Shown here piece after piece: positions 43,256-52,765 of a stretch of 64,000 nucleotides of DNA. The stretch lies in the NCBI GenBank assembly GCA_032252755.1, contig JAVUPY010000093.1, positions 62,001-126,000 on the forward strand. Direction: 5' to 3'. This stretch comes from Terriglobia bacterium. Lineage in GTDB: Bacteria > Acidobacteriota > Terriglobia > Terriglobales > Acidobacteriaceae. The translations under genes and the position numbers were made by a program. Position 1 is the stretch's first letter; each line of letters opens with the position of its first letter. Below the pieces are notes generated by a model that did not search any database, had not been told where the DNA came from, and saw nothing but the letters and a program-made list of their open reading frames with translations.

Positions 43256-43630
43256 ATGAGCACCGCCGGTAGGGACATTGAGCAGGAGATGAGCGTTGTT
43301 CCCCTGCAGCACGCCGTTTTTTGCGTCAATTGTGAAAACGTCAGCAACAGCCCTCATGACATCTGTGAGGTATGCGGCAGCCATTCGCTGGTCAGCCTCT
43401 TCCGAATGCTGGGCGGAACCCTGCGCGGAAAAAACCATGTTCCGGAACTGGTCAAGTACAACCTCGAACTCAGCATACGCGTAAGCGAACTCTCCGCGGC
43501 CGATCTTAACCATGCTATTGAGGTGCTCACGACTCTTGCGCAAGTCAGCAAGGGTCTCCAGACGCTTCACATGAACGTAGAGTCGGTCTTCGATGCCCGG
43601 CCGCAGCACGTCCTCGAAGCCGCGGCCTGA
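43256..43630 (+). CDS. Zinc-ribbon protein
   Basis: A 124-aa protein with a four-Cys zinc ribbon, CVNCENVSNSPHDICEVCG (CxxC at about residues 23-26 and 37-40), followed by a helical region with two heptad-like segments (residues 55-105). No enzymatic motif. Such small acidobacterial zinc-ribbon proteins may mediate protein or nucleic-acid contacts. It stands alone, convergent with the beta-mannosidase gene. Upstream an AT-rich stretch around 43180-43250 is a plausible promoter region. Confidence 0.65.
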   Translation: MSTAGRDIEQEMSVVPLQHAVFCVNCENVSNSPHDICEVCGSHSLVSLFRMLGGTLRGKNHVPELVKYNLELSIRVSELSAADLNHAIEVLTTLAQVSKGLQTLHMNVESVFDARPQHVLEAAA

Positions 43631-43695
43631 TGCGAAGCAGGTAAAACCGCGCCCAGCTTGACCGCGACACTTCCCCGGACACGATGCGCCCAAGC

Positions 43696-46377
43696 TTATT
43701 CTCCTTTCGGCGACTCCCCCGGCGGGAACGCATCGGTAATATTCCGGATCCGCATCGCTCTCTTGATTTCGTCGAGCCCCATTTTGCTCTTCAGAGTAAT
43801 CGTGACCGGCTCGCTAGGGAGCAGATCGAAATAGTTATCGGACAGCGTAACGTCGGCATCCCCAAAGCTAAGATACACATGCCGCGCCAGCACCGCCGAT
43901 TGCAGCTTTAACGAATACTCGCCATTCCCGCCCGCAATCTCCGACTGAATCTTTGGGACCGGCAGCGCCAGGTTCCGCGTGATATCGAACATCATCAGGT
44001 TGCGCGACACTACCTTTCCGCCGACGCTCAAATCGAACGCCGCGAACGCATGTTGCGCATCCGTGCCCTTCAGTAAGTCCTCGCGCTTGAACGTCGCATA
44101 GATTTTGCTCGACAGGTCCGGCACAGTAATCGTCTGCTTGTTTTCGAACAACTGCTTGCCTGAGAAATCCATCACGCGAATGCGAAGTTCCGCCGGCGTC
44201 GCCTGCAATTTGTCCGAGACCACGAACGTCGATACGATCCCGTCCACCTCGAACGGCGAGACCAGCAGGTCGTTATAGAACCGCCGCGCGTAGTACTGCA
44301 GCGCCTTCCATCGCCCGTAATAATCAATGCTCGACCACGATGCCACCGGCCAGCAATCGTTCAGTTGCCAGTAGAGCGAGCCCATCACCCGCGGCATCTG
44401 CCGTCGCAGATGCTCCGCCCCAACCTTGATCGCCTCCGCCTGCAGCACCTGGCTTACATAAATGAACGACTCGAAATCCTTCGGCTCGTGATATTCACGC
44501 AACATGTACGTCCGTATGCGCTCGTTCCCGCCAACGTTCTTCTGATGCTCCTGCATCACCGCCGACAGTAGGTCCAAATCCTTCGGTCCGGCGAACTGCC
44601 TTATCGTCCTCATCTCCGGGAACGACTGGAACCCGTACTCGGACATAAACCGCGGGAACTGCTTTGTGTAATCGTCGATCGGCGCCAGAGCGTGCCACAC
44701 CGCCCAGTAGTGCATGTCGCCGTTGCTCTGCCCATCCGGGTTTGGTTCGAAATTCGACGATGGCGAACTCGGCCAGTACGGGGTCCCATCGCCGTATTCC
44801 GTCACCACGCTCTTGATAATGTCGTGGAACATAATTAAGTAGTCCTGCCAGACCCGCTCGCGCTCCGTCGGCGAAATCGATTCCTTGAACGCCTGCCTGT
44901 CGCCCCAATACTTCCATCCTGTCTCGACCTCGTTGTTACCGTTCCACAGCGCCAGTGACGGATGATCGCGCAACCGCTTCACCTGCTCGATAGTTTCTTC
45001 GCGCACGTTCTTCTGGTACGGCAGATCTCCCGGCACCATCGCTCCACCGAAAATAAAGTCCTGCCACACCATGATTCCGAGTTCATCACAGATATCGTAG
45101 AAGTCATCCGTCTCGTAATATCCGCCGCCCCATGCCCGAACCATGTTCATATGCGCATCTTTTGCCGCCTGCAGAATTCTGCGATGCACCTCCGGCGTGA
45201 CGCTCGGCGCGAAGCTGTCGAACGGAATCACATTCGCGCCCTTCGCGAAGATCGGAATCCCGTTCACGACAAACTCAAAGCTCTTCCCCCACTGGTCCAC
45301 CTGTCGCCGAAGTTCCAGGGACCGCAACCCCGTCCGAACCTGCGCATGATCCGCGCTCGTTTTTCCGCGCCGCACCGTCGCCGTGAATTTATACAGCGCC
45401 TGCGCCCCATATCCGTTCGGATACCACCGGTCCGGCTTCGCAATTTCGAATGGAATCGCCACGTGATTCATGCCTGCATCGAGATGAACCTTCTGCTGTG
45501 CTCCACCCTTATCGTCCGCTTTCGGCGATAGGGTGGGGTTGTTCTCTTCTGCGTACCCGATACTCACATCCACATCCACCGGAGCCTCCGCCAAGATATC
45601 CAGCTCCGCCGAGAGCTTCGCCTTCGCCTCGGTCACCTTGGCCTGATGAATATGGAAGTTGTCGATCCGCACATCATCCCACGCATATAACTCCACCGGC
45701 TGCCATATCCCCTCGGTCACATACCGCGGCCCCCAATCCCACCCATAGTTGTACGGCGCTTTTCTCGTATACGGATCCGTCGCAATCCCCTCCTCGGTCA
45801 CCGTCAACACCTGGCTCACCGTCGGCAGCCGATAGGGAAGCGCCTTCACCTTCGGCAGCATGTACATCACTGGCGAATGGAACACGATGCGCAGCGTATT
45901 GCTCCCCGCGTGCAGCTTGTCTTTTACCGGCACCCGCCAGTGCCGAAACATATTGTCTGCGCTCAAAATCGGTACATCATTCAAGAAAACGTCGGCATAG
46001 GTATCCAGCCCGGCAAACAGCAATTCCAGGTGCCCTCTCTGCAGCATCGCCGGCGTGACCTCGAACTCGGTCTCGTACTCCCAGTCCGTCAGCCCAATCC
46101 ACTGCAGCGTTGGCTCGTTGTCTCCGTAGAACGGATCCGGGATCAGCTTGTTGTGTAGCAGATCGGTCTGCACCACCCCCGGAACCTCCGCCTGGTGCCA
46201 CTGCTCTACCTCTGGATGTCCTTTGTCGTTGATGGCGCGAAAACGCCATCCCTTATCGATCACAATTGAAGTGGATTCCATCCCCAAAGCGCTCGGTATA
46301 AAGGAGAGAAGTAAGAAAGTGACGGCGGGAACAATCGAAACTACGCGAAGAATTGCTTCAGAGGATCGAAGATGCAT
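43696..46377 (-). CDS. Secreted GH2 beta-mannosidase
   Basis: An 893-aa glycoside hydrolase family 2 enzyme removing beta-mannosyl residues from mannan- or glycan-derived oligosaccharides. A signal peptide follows ATG 46377. N-terminal jelly-roll and Ig-like domains (WRFRAINDKGHPEVEQWHQA) precede the TIM barrel (about 340-640) with the acid/base Glu in LWNGNNEVETG and nucleophile Glu in FMSEYGFQSFP. C-terminal beta domains follow. The residues NPTLSPKADDKGG near 280 are encoded by an imperfect palindrome (45503-45536) that looks like an inserted repeat. It is divergent from a sugar transporter gene; the shared 237 bp probably holds both promoters. Confidence 0.93.
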   Translation of the reverse strand: MHLRSSEAILRVVSIVPAVTFLLLSFIPSALGMESTSIVIDKGWRFRAINDKGHPEVEQWHQAEVPGVVQTDLLHNKLIPDPFYGDNEPTLQWIGLTDWEYETEFEVTPAMLQRGHLELLFAGLDTYADVFLNDVPILSADNMFRHWRVPVKDKLHAGSNTLRIVFHSPVMYMLPKVKALPYRLPTVSQVLTVTEEGIATDPYTRKAPYNYGWDWGPRYVTEGIWQPVELYAWDDVRIDNFHIHQAKVTEAKAKLSAELDILAEAPVDVDVSIGYAEENNPTLSPKADDKGGAQQKVHLDAGMNHVAIPFEIAKPDRWYPNGYGAQALYKFTATVRRGKTSADHAQVRTGLRSLELRRQVDQWGKSFEFVVNGIPIFAKGANVIPFDSFAPSVTPEVHRRILQAAKDAHMNMVRAWGGGYYETDDFYDICDELGIMVWQDFIFGGAMVPGDLPYQKNVREETIEQVKRLRDHPSLALWNGNNEVETGWKYWGDRQAFKESISPTERERVWQDYLIMFHDIIKSVVTEYGDGTPYWPSSPSSNFEPNPDGQSNGDMHYWAVWHALAPIDDYTKQFPRFMSEYGFQSFPEMRTIRQFAGPKDLDLLSAVMQEHQKNVGGNERIRTYMLREYHEPKDFESFIYVSQVLQAEAIKVGAEHLRRQMPRVMGSLYWQLNDCWPVASWSSIDYYGRWKALQYYARRFYNDLLVSPFEVDGIVSTFVVSDKLQATPAELRIRVMDFSGKQLFENKQTITVPDLSSKIYATFKREDLLKGTDAQHAFAAFDLSVGGKVVSRNLMMFDITRNLALPVPKIQSEIAGGNGEYSLKLQSAVLARHVYLSFGDADVTLSDNYFDLLPSEPVTITLKSKMGLDEIKRAMRIRNITDAFPPGESPKGE
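45503..45536. repeat. Palindromic element inside the beta-mannosidase frame
   Basis: CCACCCTTATCG (45503-45514) faces CGATAGGGTGG (45526-45536) with a single unpaired T. Its arms resemble the terminator stem at 42885-42924. It is in frame and adds a hydrophilic Pro/Lys/Asp-rich peptide to the encoded enzyme. Confidence 0.6.
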
Positions 46378-46614
46378 TGGTACCCCCGGCAGGCAGACCA
46401 TTCGGGCTGCCGAAGCTTCGCGGCGGATTATACGGCCCCGGGCGCTGAAACGCAGTATTCGGGACAGCGCTAGTCGTTTTCTTGAAAAACAAATAGGCTG
46501 GCCGCACGCTGTGTCGCTAGAATGGGACGATTCTGTTACATTTCATGCTCTTATATCGGCCGTTTTCTGAGCGCTTCTTCCGACAGGTCGAAAGGATGAG
46601 CGCTGGAGGGGTAA

Positions 46615-48072
46615 ATGAATAAGGTGGAGTTGGTCGGGGGAAGGCCCGGCGGTTACAAGACAATTGTTTACGTGATCTGTTCGGTCGCGGCATTGGGCGG
46701 ACTGCTCTTCGGCCTCGACCAGGGATTCATTGCCAACTCTCTTGAGACCATCGAGGCGCACTATCACCTCGGAACTCAGGGTGCCGAGCATTATTCCGCC
46801 ATATTGGCCACCGGCGGTATCGTCGGCGCACTTCTCTCCGGCATCTTCGCTCGCTTCCTCGGGCGCAAGAAGAGCCTCCTTTTTGCCGGCTTCCTCTTCA
46901 CTGCCGCCTCCGCCATCTCGGCTCTGCTCCCGCCGCTTTCGGTGCTCTCGTCATGCCGTTTTGCCCTCGGTTTCGCGGTCGGCGTAGCGTCCTTCGTCGT
47001 TCCGCTTTTTCTCTCCGAGACGGCCCCAGCATCCATCCGTGGCTCCATGGGTACGCTCTTCCAACTGATGATCACGATCGGCATTTTCCTCATCTCGCTG
47101 ACCAACGTCATGATTGCAAGGGCCTTCACAAAAGCCACCACCTCTCTGCCGCTTATGTTCCTGACTATCACTTTGTTCGCGGCTCTCATGTTCCTTGGCG
47201 GCTTTATCCTGCCCGAAAGCCCGCGCTGGCTCATGCTCAAGGGGCGGAAGGAACAGGCGATCGAGGTCCTGCGCCGCACCATGAATACACAGCACGAAAT
47301 CGACGAAGAGATCGCGGAAATCGAGCAGGCCTTGCACGGGCCACAGGGCGCTGGCTTCGGAATCGTGACCCGCGGTTACTTCTTCAAGGTACTGATGGTC
47401 GGCGTTTTTCTGCAGATGTTCCAGCAACTCGTCGGCATTAACATGATGATCTACTATTCGCCAACCATTTTCGGCTATGCGGGAATGAAGGGTCTGCTCG
47501 CTTCAATGACCGTTCCAACCGTGAACATGCTGTTTACCTTCCCGGCGATTCGCCTGGTCGAGAAGTGGGGACGCAAGAAGTTGCTCTACGTCGGCGCGGT
47601 CGCGATGCTTGTCACCATGGTCGCCGCTGGGGTCGCATTCCAAACCATTGGGTCCGCTGCCAACCCTGCAATGATCAGTGGTACTGCGAAGTCTGTGCTG
47701 CTCGTATCGGCGATTCTCTACATCTTCGGCTTCGCCGTCTCCTGGGGACCGGTCGCCTGGCTGGTATGTTCGGAGATATTCCCGCTTGAGGGCCGCGAAG
47801 TCGGCATGACGATCACGACGATGGTTAACTGGACCTTCGCGGGCTTCGTGATGGCCAACGCCCTCTCCTTTATGCAGGCGCACGGAAACGCTTCGATCTT
47901 CTATGTGTTCGCCGGTTTCTGCGTCCTTGCGATTGCGTTCGTCGCCCTGTTCGTGCCGGAGACCAAGGGAATCACTCTCGAAGAAATGGAGTTCAACCTC
48001 AAGAACGGCGTCCGGGTTCGAGACCTTGGCAATCGCGTACCCGCAAAGCCAAACCCGGTCTCCCAAAGCTAA
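46615..48072 (+). CDS. MFS sugar:proton symporter
   Basis: A 485-aa transporter of the sugar porter family with twelve predicted helices. Signature blocks: GGLLFGLDQGFIANS in helix 1, RFLGRKK and the downstream PESPRWL motif after helix 6, QQLVGINMMIYYSPTIFGYA in helix 7, and VPETKGITLEEME at the C-terminus. It imports a hexose; next to a beta-mannosidase, mannose is a likely substrate. ATG 46615 follows GGAGGGG. The divergent intergenic region holds a short palindrome (AGAAT/ATTCT around 46519-46534), a possible operator. Confidence 0.93.
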   Translation: MNKVELVGGRPGGYKTIVYVICSVAALGGLLFGLDQGFIANSLETIEAHYHLGTQGAEHYSAILATGGIVGALLSGIFARFLGRKKSLLFAGFLFTAASAISALLPPLSVLSSCRFALGFAVGVASFVVPLFLSETAPASIRGSMGTLFQLMITIGIFLISLTNVMIARAFTKATTSLPLMFLTITLFAALMFLGGFILPESPRWLMLKGRKEQAIEVLRRTMNTQHEIDEEIAEIEQALHGPQGAGFGIVTRGYFFKVLMVGVFLQMFQQLVGINMMIYYSPTIFGYAGMKGLLASMTVPTVNMLFTFPAIRLVEKWGRKKLLYVGAVAMLVTMVAAGVAFQTIGSAANPAMISGTAKSVLLVSAILYIFGFAVSWGPVAWLVCSEIFPLEGREVGMTITTMVNWTFAGFVMANALSFMQAHGNASIFYVFAGFCVLAIAFVALFVPETKGITLEEMEFNLKNGVRVRDLGNRVPAKPNPVSQS

Positions 48073-48089
48073 ATATCGTTAACATAGTG

Positions 48090-48138
48090 CCCCAGGTTCG
48101 CCGTCCTCTTTTGGACGGTTAACCTGGGTCTTTTCTTT
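48090..48138 (+). terminator. Rho-independent terminator after the transporter gene
   Basis: CCCAGGTT-cg-CCGTCC pairs with GGACGG-tt-AACCTGGG around TCTTTT, then TCTTTTCTTT. A 14-bp interrupted stem with a T-rich tail. Confidence 0.9.
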
Positions 48139-48244
48139 CGGCTCTGCGCGAATCCGCGAAAACCCGCGGTCTGCCTTTCCCCTTGCCCCGCCTTCAACCG
48201 CTATATAGCATTATTCTGAACGGATTCATCTCGAAAGGTTCCCC

Positions 48245-50485
48245 ATGCCGGCCGCCGTTCCCAGCCAACTCAAAGTCATCATCCTCGCCGCCGGAAAAGA
48301 CGCCATCACTCCCGACGGTCATCCCCTCGTCCTGCAAAAACTCGGTGATCAGAGCATCCTGCAATGCGTCGTGCACAATGCCGAGCAGTTGGCCTCGCCT
48401 GACGACATCTACATCGTCGTCGGTTACCGCGAGGATGAAGTCCGTGCCCACCTCGGCACCGACTACCAATATGTCGTCCAGCAGAACCCCAATGGCACCG
48501 GCGCCGCCGTCCGCGAGGTCACCAACCGTCTTCAAGGCTTTCATGGCAATCTCCTCATCCTTTACGGCGATACTCCCCTTTTCCGTCCCGGCTCCATTCG
48601 CGGCCTGCTGAACCGTCATCGTCTTCGCAACGCTCACCTGACATTGCTCTCTGCCATCGTCGATCGCCGTCTCCCCTACGGCCGGATCATCCGCGATGCC
48701 GCTGGACAGATCATAGACATCATCGAGGACACCGAAGCCTCTCCTGAAGTCCGCGCAATTCGCGAACTCAACGTTGGCGCCTACGTCGTGAACGCCGACA
48801 CCATTTCCGCCGCCCTCGCCAAGCTCTCGCCCTCACCCGTCGATGGCGACTTCCGCCTAACCGACAGTGTGCACGAACTCATCCGCTCCGGCCTGCGCGT
48901 TGAAAGCTACCAACTCTTCGATCAGGACGAAGTGCAGGGAATCAACAGCATCCAGGATTTGGAGCACGCGCAATTCATCATCGAAAAGCGCCTCTATCGT
49001 CCCCGCCGCCAGGAAGAACAGAACCTCATCGCCTTCGGCACCGGCGGTTGGCGCGCGCTCATCGGCGAAGGCTTCACCCTGCACAACGTTCGCCGCCTCT
49101 CACAGGCGTTGGCGAACGAGATCACGCGTCAGAGCCTCGAAAAGCGGGGCGTCATCATCGGCTACGACCGCCGCTTCCTCTCCCGCCAGGCTGCCGAAGC
49201 CTCCGCCGAGGTCTTCGCCGGAAACAACATCCCGACCATTCTTCTTCCTGAAGATGCGCCCACTCCGCTCATAACCTACGCGACCGCCATCCAGGGTTCA
49301 GCCTACGGTCTGGCCTTCACCGCCAGCCACAATCCGCCCGAGTGGAACGGCCTCAAGGTCTTCCACGGCGACGGGTCGCTCCTGCTCGACAACGAAACCC
49401 GCCAGATCGAGAAGGAAACCAACCAGCTCACCGCGAACGACGTCATCAAGCTCGAGCTCGACATCGCCCTCGAAGCCGGCATCGTCGAGAAGCGCGACTT
49501 CACCAACGCCTACGTCGACGCAGTCGAAAAGCTCATCGACATGACCGCCATCCGCAACGCCAGCCTCCGCGTCATCGTCGATCCCATGTACGGCGTCGGC
49601 CAACTCACGCTCGGAACCGTCCTCACCGAAGCACGCTGCCGCGTAACCTTCATCCACGAGCGCCACAATCCGCTCTTCGGCGGACGCTCCCCCGCGCCCA
49701 ACCAGGAAGCCCTGCGCCTGCTGAGCTCCGAAATGCACGAATCCAATTACGATCTCGGTCTCGCCATGGACGGCGATGCCGACCGCGTCGCCATCGTAGA
49801 CGAACACGGCCGCTATATCTCCATTAACGACATCCTGCTTCTGTTGTATTGGTACTTGCACGAGATTCGCGGCGAGCGCGGCGGCGTGGTCCGCAATCTT
49901 TCCACCAGCCACCTGCTCGACCGCCTCGCCAACAAATTAGGCGAACAGTGCTACGAAACTCCGGTAGGCTTCAAGCACATTGTGTCCGGCATGTTGGAGC
50001 ACAACGCTCTACTCGGCGGCGAATCCTCCGGCGGCCTCACCATCCGCGGCCACATTCTCGGCAAGGACGGCATCTTCGCCTGCGCCCTCGTCGTCGAAAT
50101 GCTCGCCCGCACCGGCCAGAAAGTCTCCGAACTCCTCGATCGCATCTACGCCCTCACAGGCCGGCTTTATTTTGTCGAAGAGAGCCTGCCCGCAACACCC
50201 GAGATGCGCATCGCCGTCCCCAAAAAGATGAAGGAAGCCCCGAGCACCGCAATCGGACCGTATCACGTCGTCAACATCTCGCACATCGACGGAACCAAAC
50301 TCTATCTGGAAAACGACAACTGGGCGCTGCTTCGCTTTTCCGGCACCGAACCCGTCCTCCGCCTCACCGTCGAAGCCGATACCCAGCAAAAAGCCGAAGA
50401 ACTCCTCGACTGGCTCCGCCAATTCGTCACCGCCGAGAACGGAAAATCCGCGAAGACAATGGCGTCTGGAGATGAAAATCGCTAG
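48245..50485 (+). CDS. Nucleotidyltransferase-phosphohexomutase fusion
   Basis: A 746-aa bifunctional polypeptide. Residues 1-250 are a GlmU/GalU-type nucleotidyltransferase (VIILAAGKDAI, NPNGTGAAVREV, LILYGDTPLF, NVGAYVVNADT) with the canonical GXGXRM loop changed to AAGKDAITPDG. Residues 255-740 are an alpha-D-phosphohexomutase: catalytic Ser loop TASHNPPEWNG (about 359), metal loop DGDADR (about 508) and phosphate loop RFSGTEP (about 697). Together they could isomerise a hexose-1/6-phosphate and activate it to a nucleotide sugar. The fusion joins steps usually made by two proteins. It lies downstream of the sugar transporter but behind its own promoter region. Confidence 0.88.
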   Translation: MPAAVPSQLKVIILAAGKDAITPDGHPLVLQKLGDQSILQCVVHNAEQLASPDDIYIVVGYREDEVRAHLGTDYQYVVQQNPNGTGAAVREVTNRLQGFHGNLLILYGDTPLFRPGSIRGLLNRHRLRNAHLTLLSAIVDRRLPYGRIIRDAAGQIIDIIEDTEASPEVRAIRELNVGAYVVNADTISAALAKLSPSPVDGDFRLTDSVHELIRSGLRVESYQLFDQDEVQGINSIQDLEHAQFIIEKRLYRPRRQEEQNLIAFGTGGWRALIGEGFTLHNVRRLSQALANEITRQSLEKRGVIIGYDRRFLSRQAAEASAEVFAGNNIPTILLPEDAPTPLITYATAIQGSAYGLAFTASHNPPEWNGLKVFHGDGSLLLDNETRQIEKETNQLTANDVIKLELDIALEAGIVEKRDFTNAYVDAVEKLIDMTAIRNASLRVIVDPMYGVGQLTLGTVLTEARCRVTFIHERHNPLFGGRSPAPNQEALRLLSSEMHESNYDLGLAMDGDADRVAIVDEHGRYISINDILLLLYWYLHEIRGERGGVVRNLSTSHLLDRLANKLGEQCYETPVGFKHIVSGMLEHNALLGGESSGGLTIRGHILGKDGIFACALVVEMLARTGQKVSELLDRIYALTGRLYFVEESLPATPEMRIAVPKKMKEAPSTAIGPYHVVNISHIDGTKLYLENDNWALLRFSGTEPVLRLTVEADTQQKAEELLDWLRQFVTAENGKSAKTMASGDENR

Positions 50486-50529
50486 ACGACCAAACTCTTG
50501 AGCATTACCGTTTTACGAAGAACGAAGAA

Positions 50530-51969
50530 CTAGCTCCCCCTCACTAATATCGCCACCCCACATCTCACCTCTAGCAGATGCCTCGCCGCCGCAATCTTCT
50601 CCGCGAGCCTGCTGTCGTCCTTCAATCCTTCTGCATGCACAAGGATTCCATTCTCTGAACGCGTGACCTCGATCCGCTGAATCGCCCCTTCATGAGTCGC
50701 ATCGAGCGCGTTGGCCAACCGAAGCACGCCGCCAATTTTCTGTGCGTTCCGTACCGACCCGGCGTGCAAACCGCCAAGCTCCGCTCGCGGCACGGCGCTC
50801 CAATCGCCGCGATGGTACCGTGCAATGAGCGAGATCATCTTCAACTGCTCATCCGTCCATCCATATGGCCGCTCCAGCTTCTGAATCTTCCTCTGTGTCC
50901 GCCTCTGGTGCCCCTTGTCGCCCTTCCTCTTTCCGACATCGTGCATCACCGCCGCCGCCATCAGCCATCGACGCGCCGCGCTGCCGTTTGCCGGGATTAC
51001 TCCCACCCTCGCCAGCCCGTCGTACAACTGCACTGCCAGCTTCGACACCCTCCGCGTATGCGCGAAATCTGGGTCCAGCACCGAAGCCCAAGCCTGCAAC
51101 CGCCGTATCGTCGCCCGCTCCGCCCGCTCCTCATCTGGCAGCATCGCTCGCCACTTCCGCCAGATCGACTCCGCCCCTTGCGCCCGTTGCCGATATTGCT
51201 CAACCCGCGCCCGCCGTTCCGACGCAGTCCGTTCCGCCCATCGCAGCCGCTCTTCCGGCGTCTCGAACGCGTGTATTTGCACCGCCGTATCCCACAATAC
51301 ATCCAGGTCGTGCACTTCTCCGAGAACATCCTGCACGCCCTTCAACTCGTCGCCAATCTGCTCGTGAATTCTCGGCAGAAAATTCTCGACCACGTACCTA
51401 AACTTCTTCACCCCAATCCGCAACCGGTGCATCGCAACCTTGCTGCGACCGCGCATTGCCGCACGATGCAACTCCCGCGCATGCTCCCACCGCTCCAGCG
51501 CGATCCCCTGGAAGATCTCACCATCCGGCCGAAACCGCCGTACACGCCTCTCCAGCGAAGTTGCCCACTTTTCCCACGACTTGATATCAAACTTCGACAG
51601 CGAATCCGCAGCAGAGGCCTTCAGCGTCTGTTCGAGGGTTGTCGCATCCGCAAGCAGCTTTTGCCCAGCCGGCTCGCCCGGTTCACTCAGCTTCTTGATC
51701 CAATCCATCATCACTTGGCAATCGCGCAGATCGCCCAGGCTGCTGAAGACGCGTTCCCCCTCTCTCCGCATCTTCTTCCACTCCGGCACCGGATCCACCC
51801 GCAGCAGAACCTGGCCCATCGACCGGCATCGCCGCAGCGCGACGCGCAAATCATGCACCGCATCCGGATCGAACCCCTGCTCCGCCTTCGCAGCTTCCTT
51901 CAACACCTGCTGCATCCAGTAGCCGATCCCAGACTTCTTCCCCCGCGCGACATTTCCATTCGCAGCCAT
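50530..51969 (-). CDS. CHAD domain fused to HD (Ppx/GppA C-terminal-like) domain
   Basis: A 479-aa protein. The N-terminal half is a CHAD domain with its conserved basic/His helices (AVHDLRVALRRCRS; MHRLRIGVKKFRYVVENFLP), which bind polyphosphate. The C-terminal half resembles the HD-like region of exopolyphosphatases (LMAAAVMHDVGKRKGDKGHQ, then IARYHRGDW). ATG 51969 has no good ribosome binding site; a TTG at 51984 is an alternative. The combination suggests polyphosphate binding coupled to phosphate-ester hydrolysis or signalling. It is followed on the same strand by nothing and preceded by a Nudix gene. Confidence 0.87.
   Translation of the reverse strand: MAANGNVARGKKSGIGYWMQQVLKEAAKAEQGFDPDAVHDLRVALRRCRSMGQVLLRVDPVPEWKKMRREGERVFSSLGDLRDCQVMMDWIKKLSEPGEPAGQKLLADATTLEQTLKASAADSLSKFDIKSWEKWATSLERRVRRFRPDGEIFQGIALERWEHARELHRAAMRGRSKVAMHRLRIGVKKFRYVVENFLPRIHEQIGDELKGVQDVLGEVHDLDVLWDTAVQIHAFETPEERLRWAERTASERRARVEQYRQRAQGAESIWRKWRAMLPDEERAERATIRRLQAWASVLDPDFAHTRRVSKLAVQLYDGLARVGVIPANGSAARRWLMAAAVMHDVGKRKGDKGHQRRTQRKIQKLERPYGWTDEQLKMISLIARYHRGDWSAVPRAELGGLHAGSVRNAQKIGGVLRLANALDATHEGAIQRIEVTRSENGILVHAEGLKDDSRLAEKIAAARHLLEVRCGVAILVRGS
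50556..50580. repeat. Partial palindrome of the AGATGTGG family
   Basis: CCCCACATCT and, after 7 nt, AGCAGATG. These correspond to the arms of the palindrome at 39092-39121 but with an altered loop. It lies within the last codons of the CHAD-HD gene. Confidence 0.4.
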
Positions 51970-52055
51970 ATCAGGTGATAGCAATTTTAAGTTGTTTTAT
52001 GTGGAAGGGTGTTGATTTTGCTTTTTCGATCCGTGCCAATCCGCGAAATCCGCGG

Positions 52056-52550
52056 TTACGCCGTGCGTCTCTTCCGCCCCAGCATCTCCACCGCGTGATC
52101 CACCACTCGCGCAAACTCCCGCTGATATTTCGGCCGCCTCCGCCTCGACAACCGCCGTTTCGCCTCCTGCGGGCGAAACCACCTCGGGTTTCGATACCGC
52201 TCTTCCGGATCGGTCATTTCGTGAACATGCATCAGGAACGCCGCAATCGCAATTTCGCGTTCCGCCGCGTGGTAGCAGTCGCGATTCTCCTGAAAGTAGA
52301 TCGTGAAATGTTCGTCTGAGACGCGCCCCACCACCCCAGCCTCTTCCCGAGCCTCCAGCGCCGCCGAATCTCGCGGCCCAAGATGCCGCTCCACCGTGCC
52401 CTTCGGAAACGTCCACCGTCCCGACCCCGTCCTGACCAGCAGAAACTCGAGCGAGTCGCCATTCTTGCGATAGCACACCGCCGCCACCTTACGCGGGAAC
52501 GATACCTTCGGGAACGAAGCCGGGCGCCGATTCTGGACCGGAGATGCCAT
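52056..52550 (-). CDS. Nudix hydrolase
   Basis: A 164-aa Nudix-fold hydrolase. The Nudix box is recognisable as KGTVERHLGPRDSAALEARE followed by EAGVVG, keeping the REEAGV core metal ligands; the first part differs slightly from GX5E spacing. It has WTFPKG before the box and WFRPQEAKRRL after it, typical of diphosphoinositol/Ap4A-type members. Substrate is probably a nucleoside diphosphate-linked or diphosphorylated compound. Close to the CHAD-HD gene on the same strand, suggesting a shared phosphate-metabolism theme. Confidence 0.88.
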   Translation of the reverse strand: MASPVQNRRPASFPKVSFPRKVAAVCYRKNGDSLEFLLVRTGSGRWTFPKGTVERHLGPRDSAALEAREEAGVVGRVSDEHFTIYFQENRDCYHAAEREIAIAAFLMHVHEMTDPEERYRNPRWFRPQEAKRRLSRRRRPKYQREFARVVDHAVEMLGRKRRTA

Positions 52551-52765
52551 TCAGAGTTGCACCATTTCTGATGCACCACTCTATGAAATATAGACGCCGC
52601 AAAGCAATGCTCCACGTCACTACGTAATCAACTTTTCACGATTTTTTCATCCGACGCCAACATCCCACCTGCTAATCAGCTTTCACCAGTGTCCAGCCGC
52701 CGAGGTATTCAACGCCTCAAGCCGTAGCCACTTACGCGGCTCCCGTCGACGTCGGTCCGTCGCAC

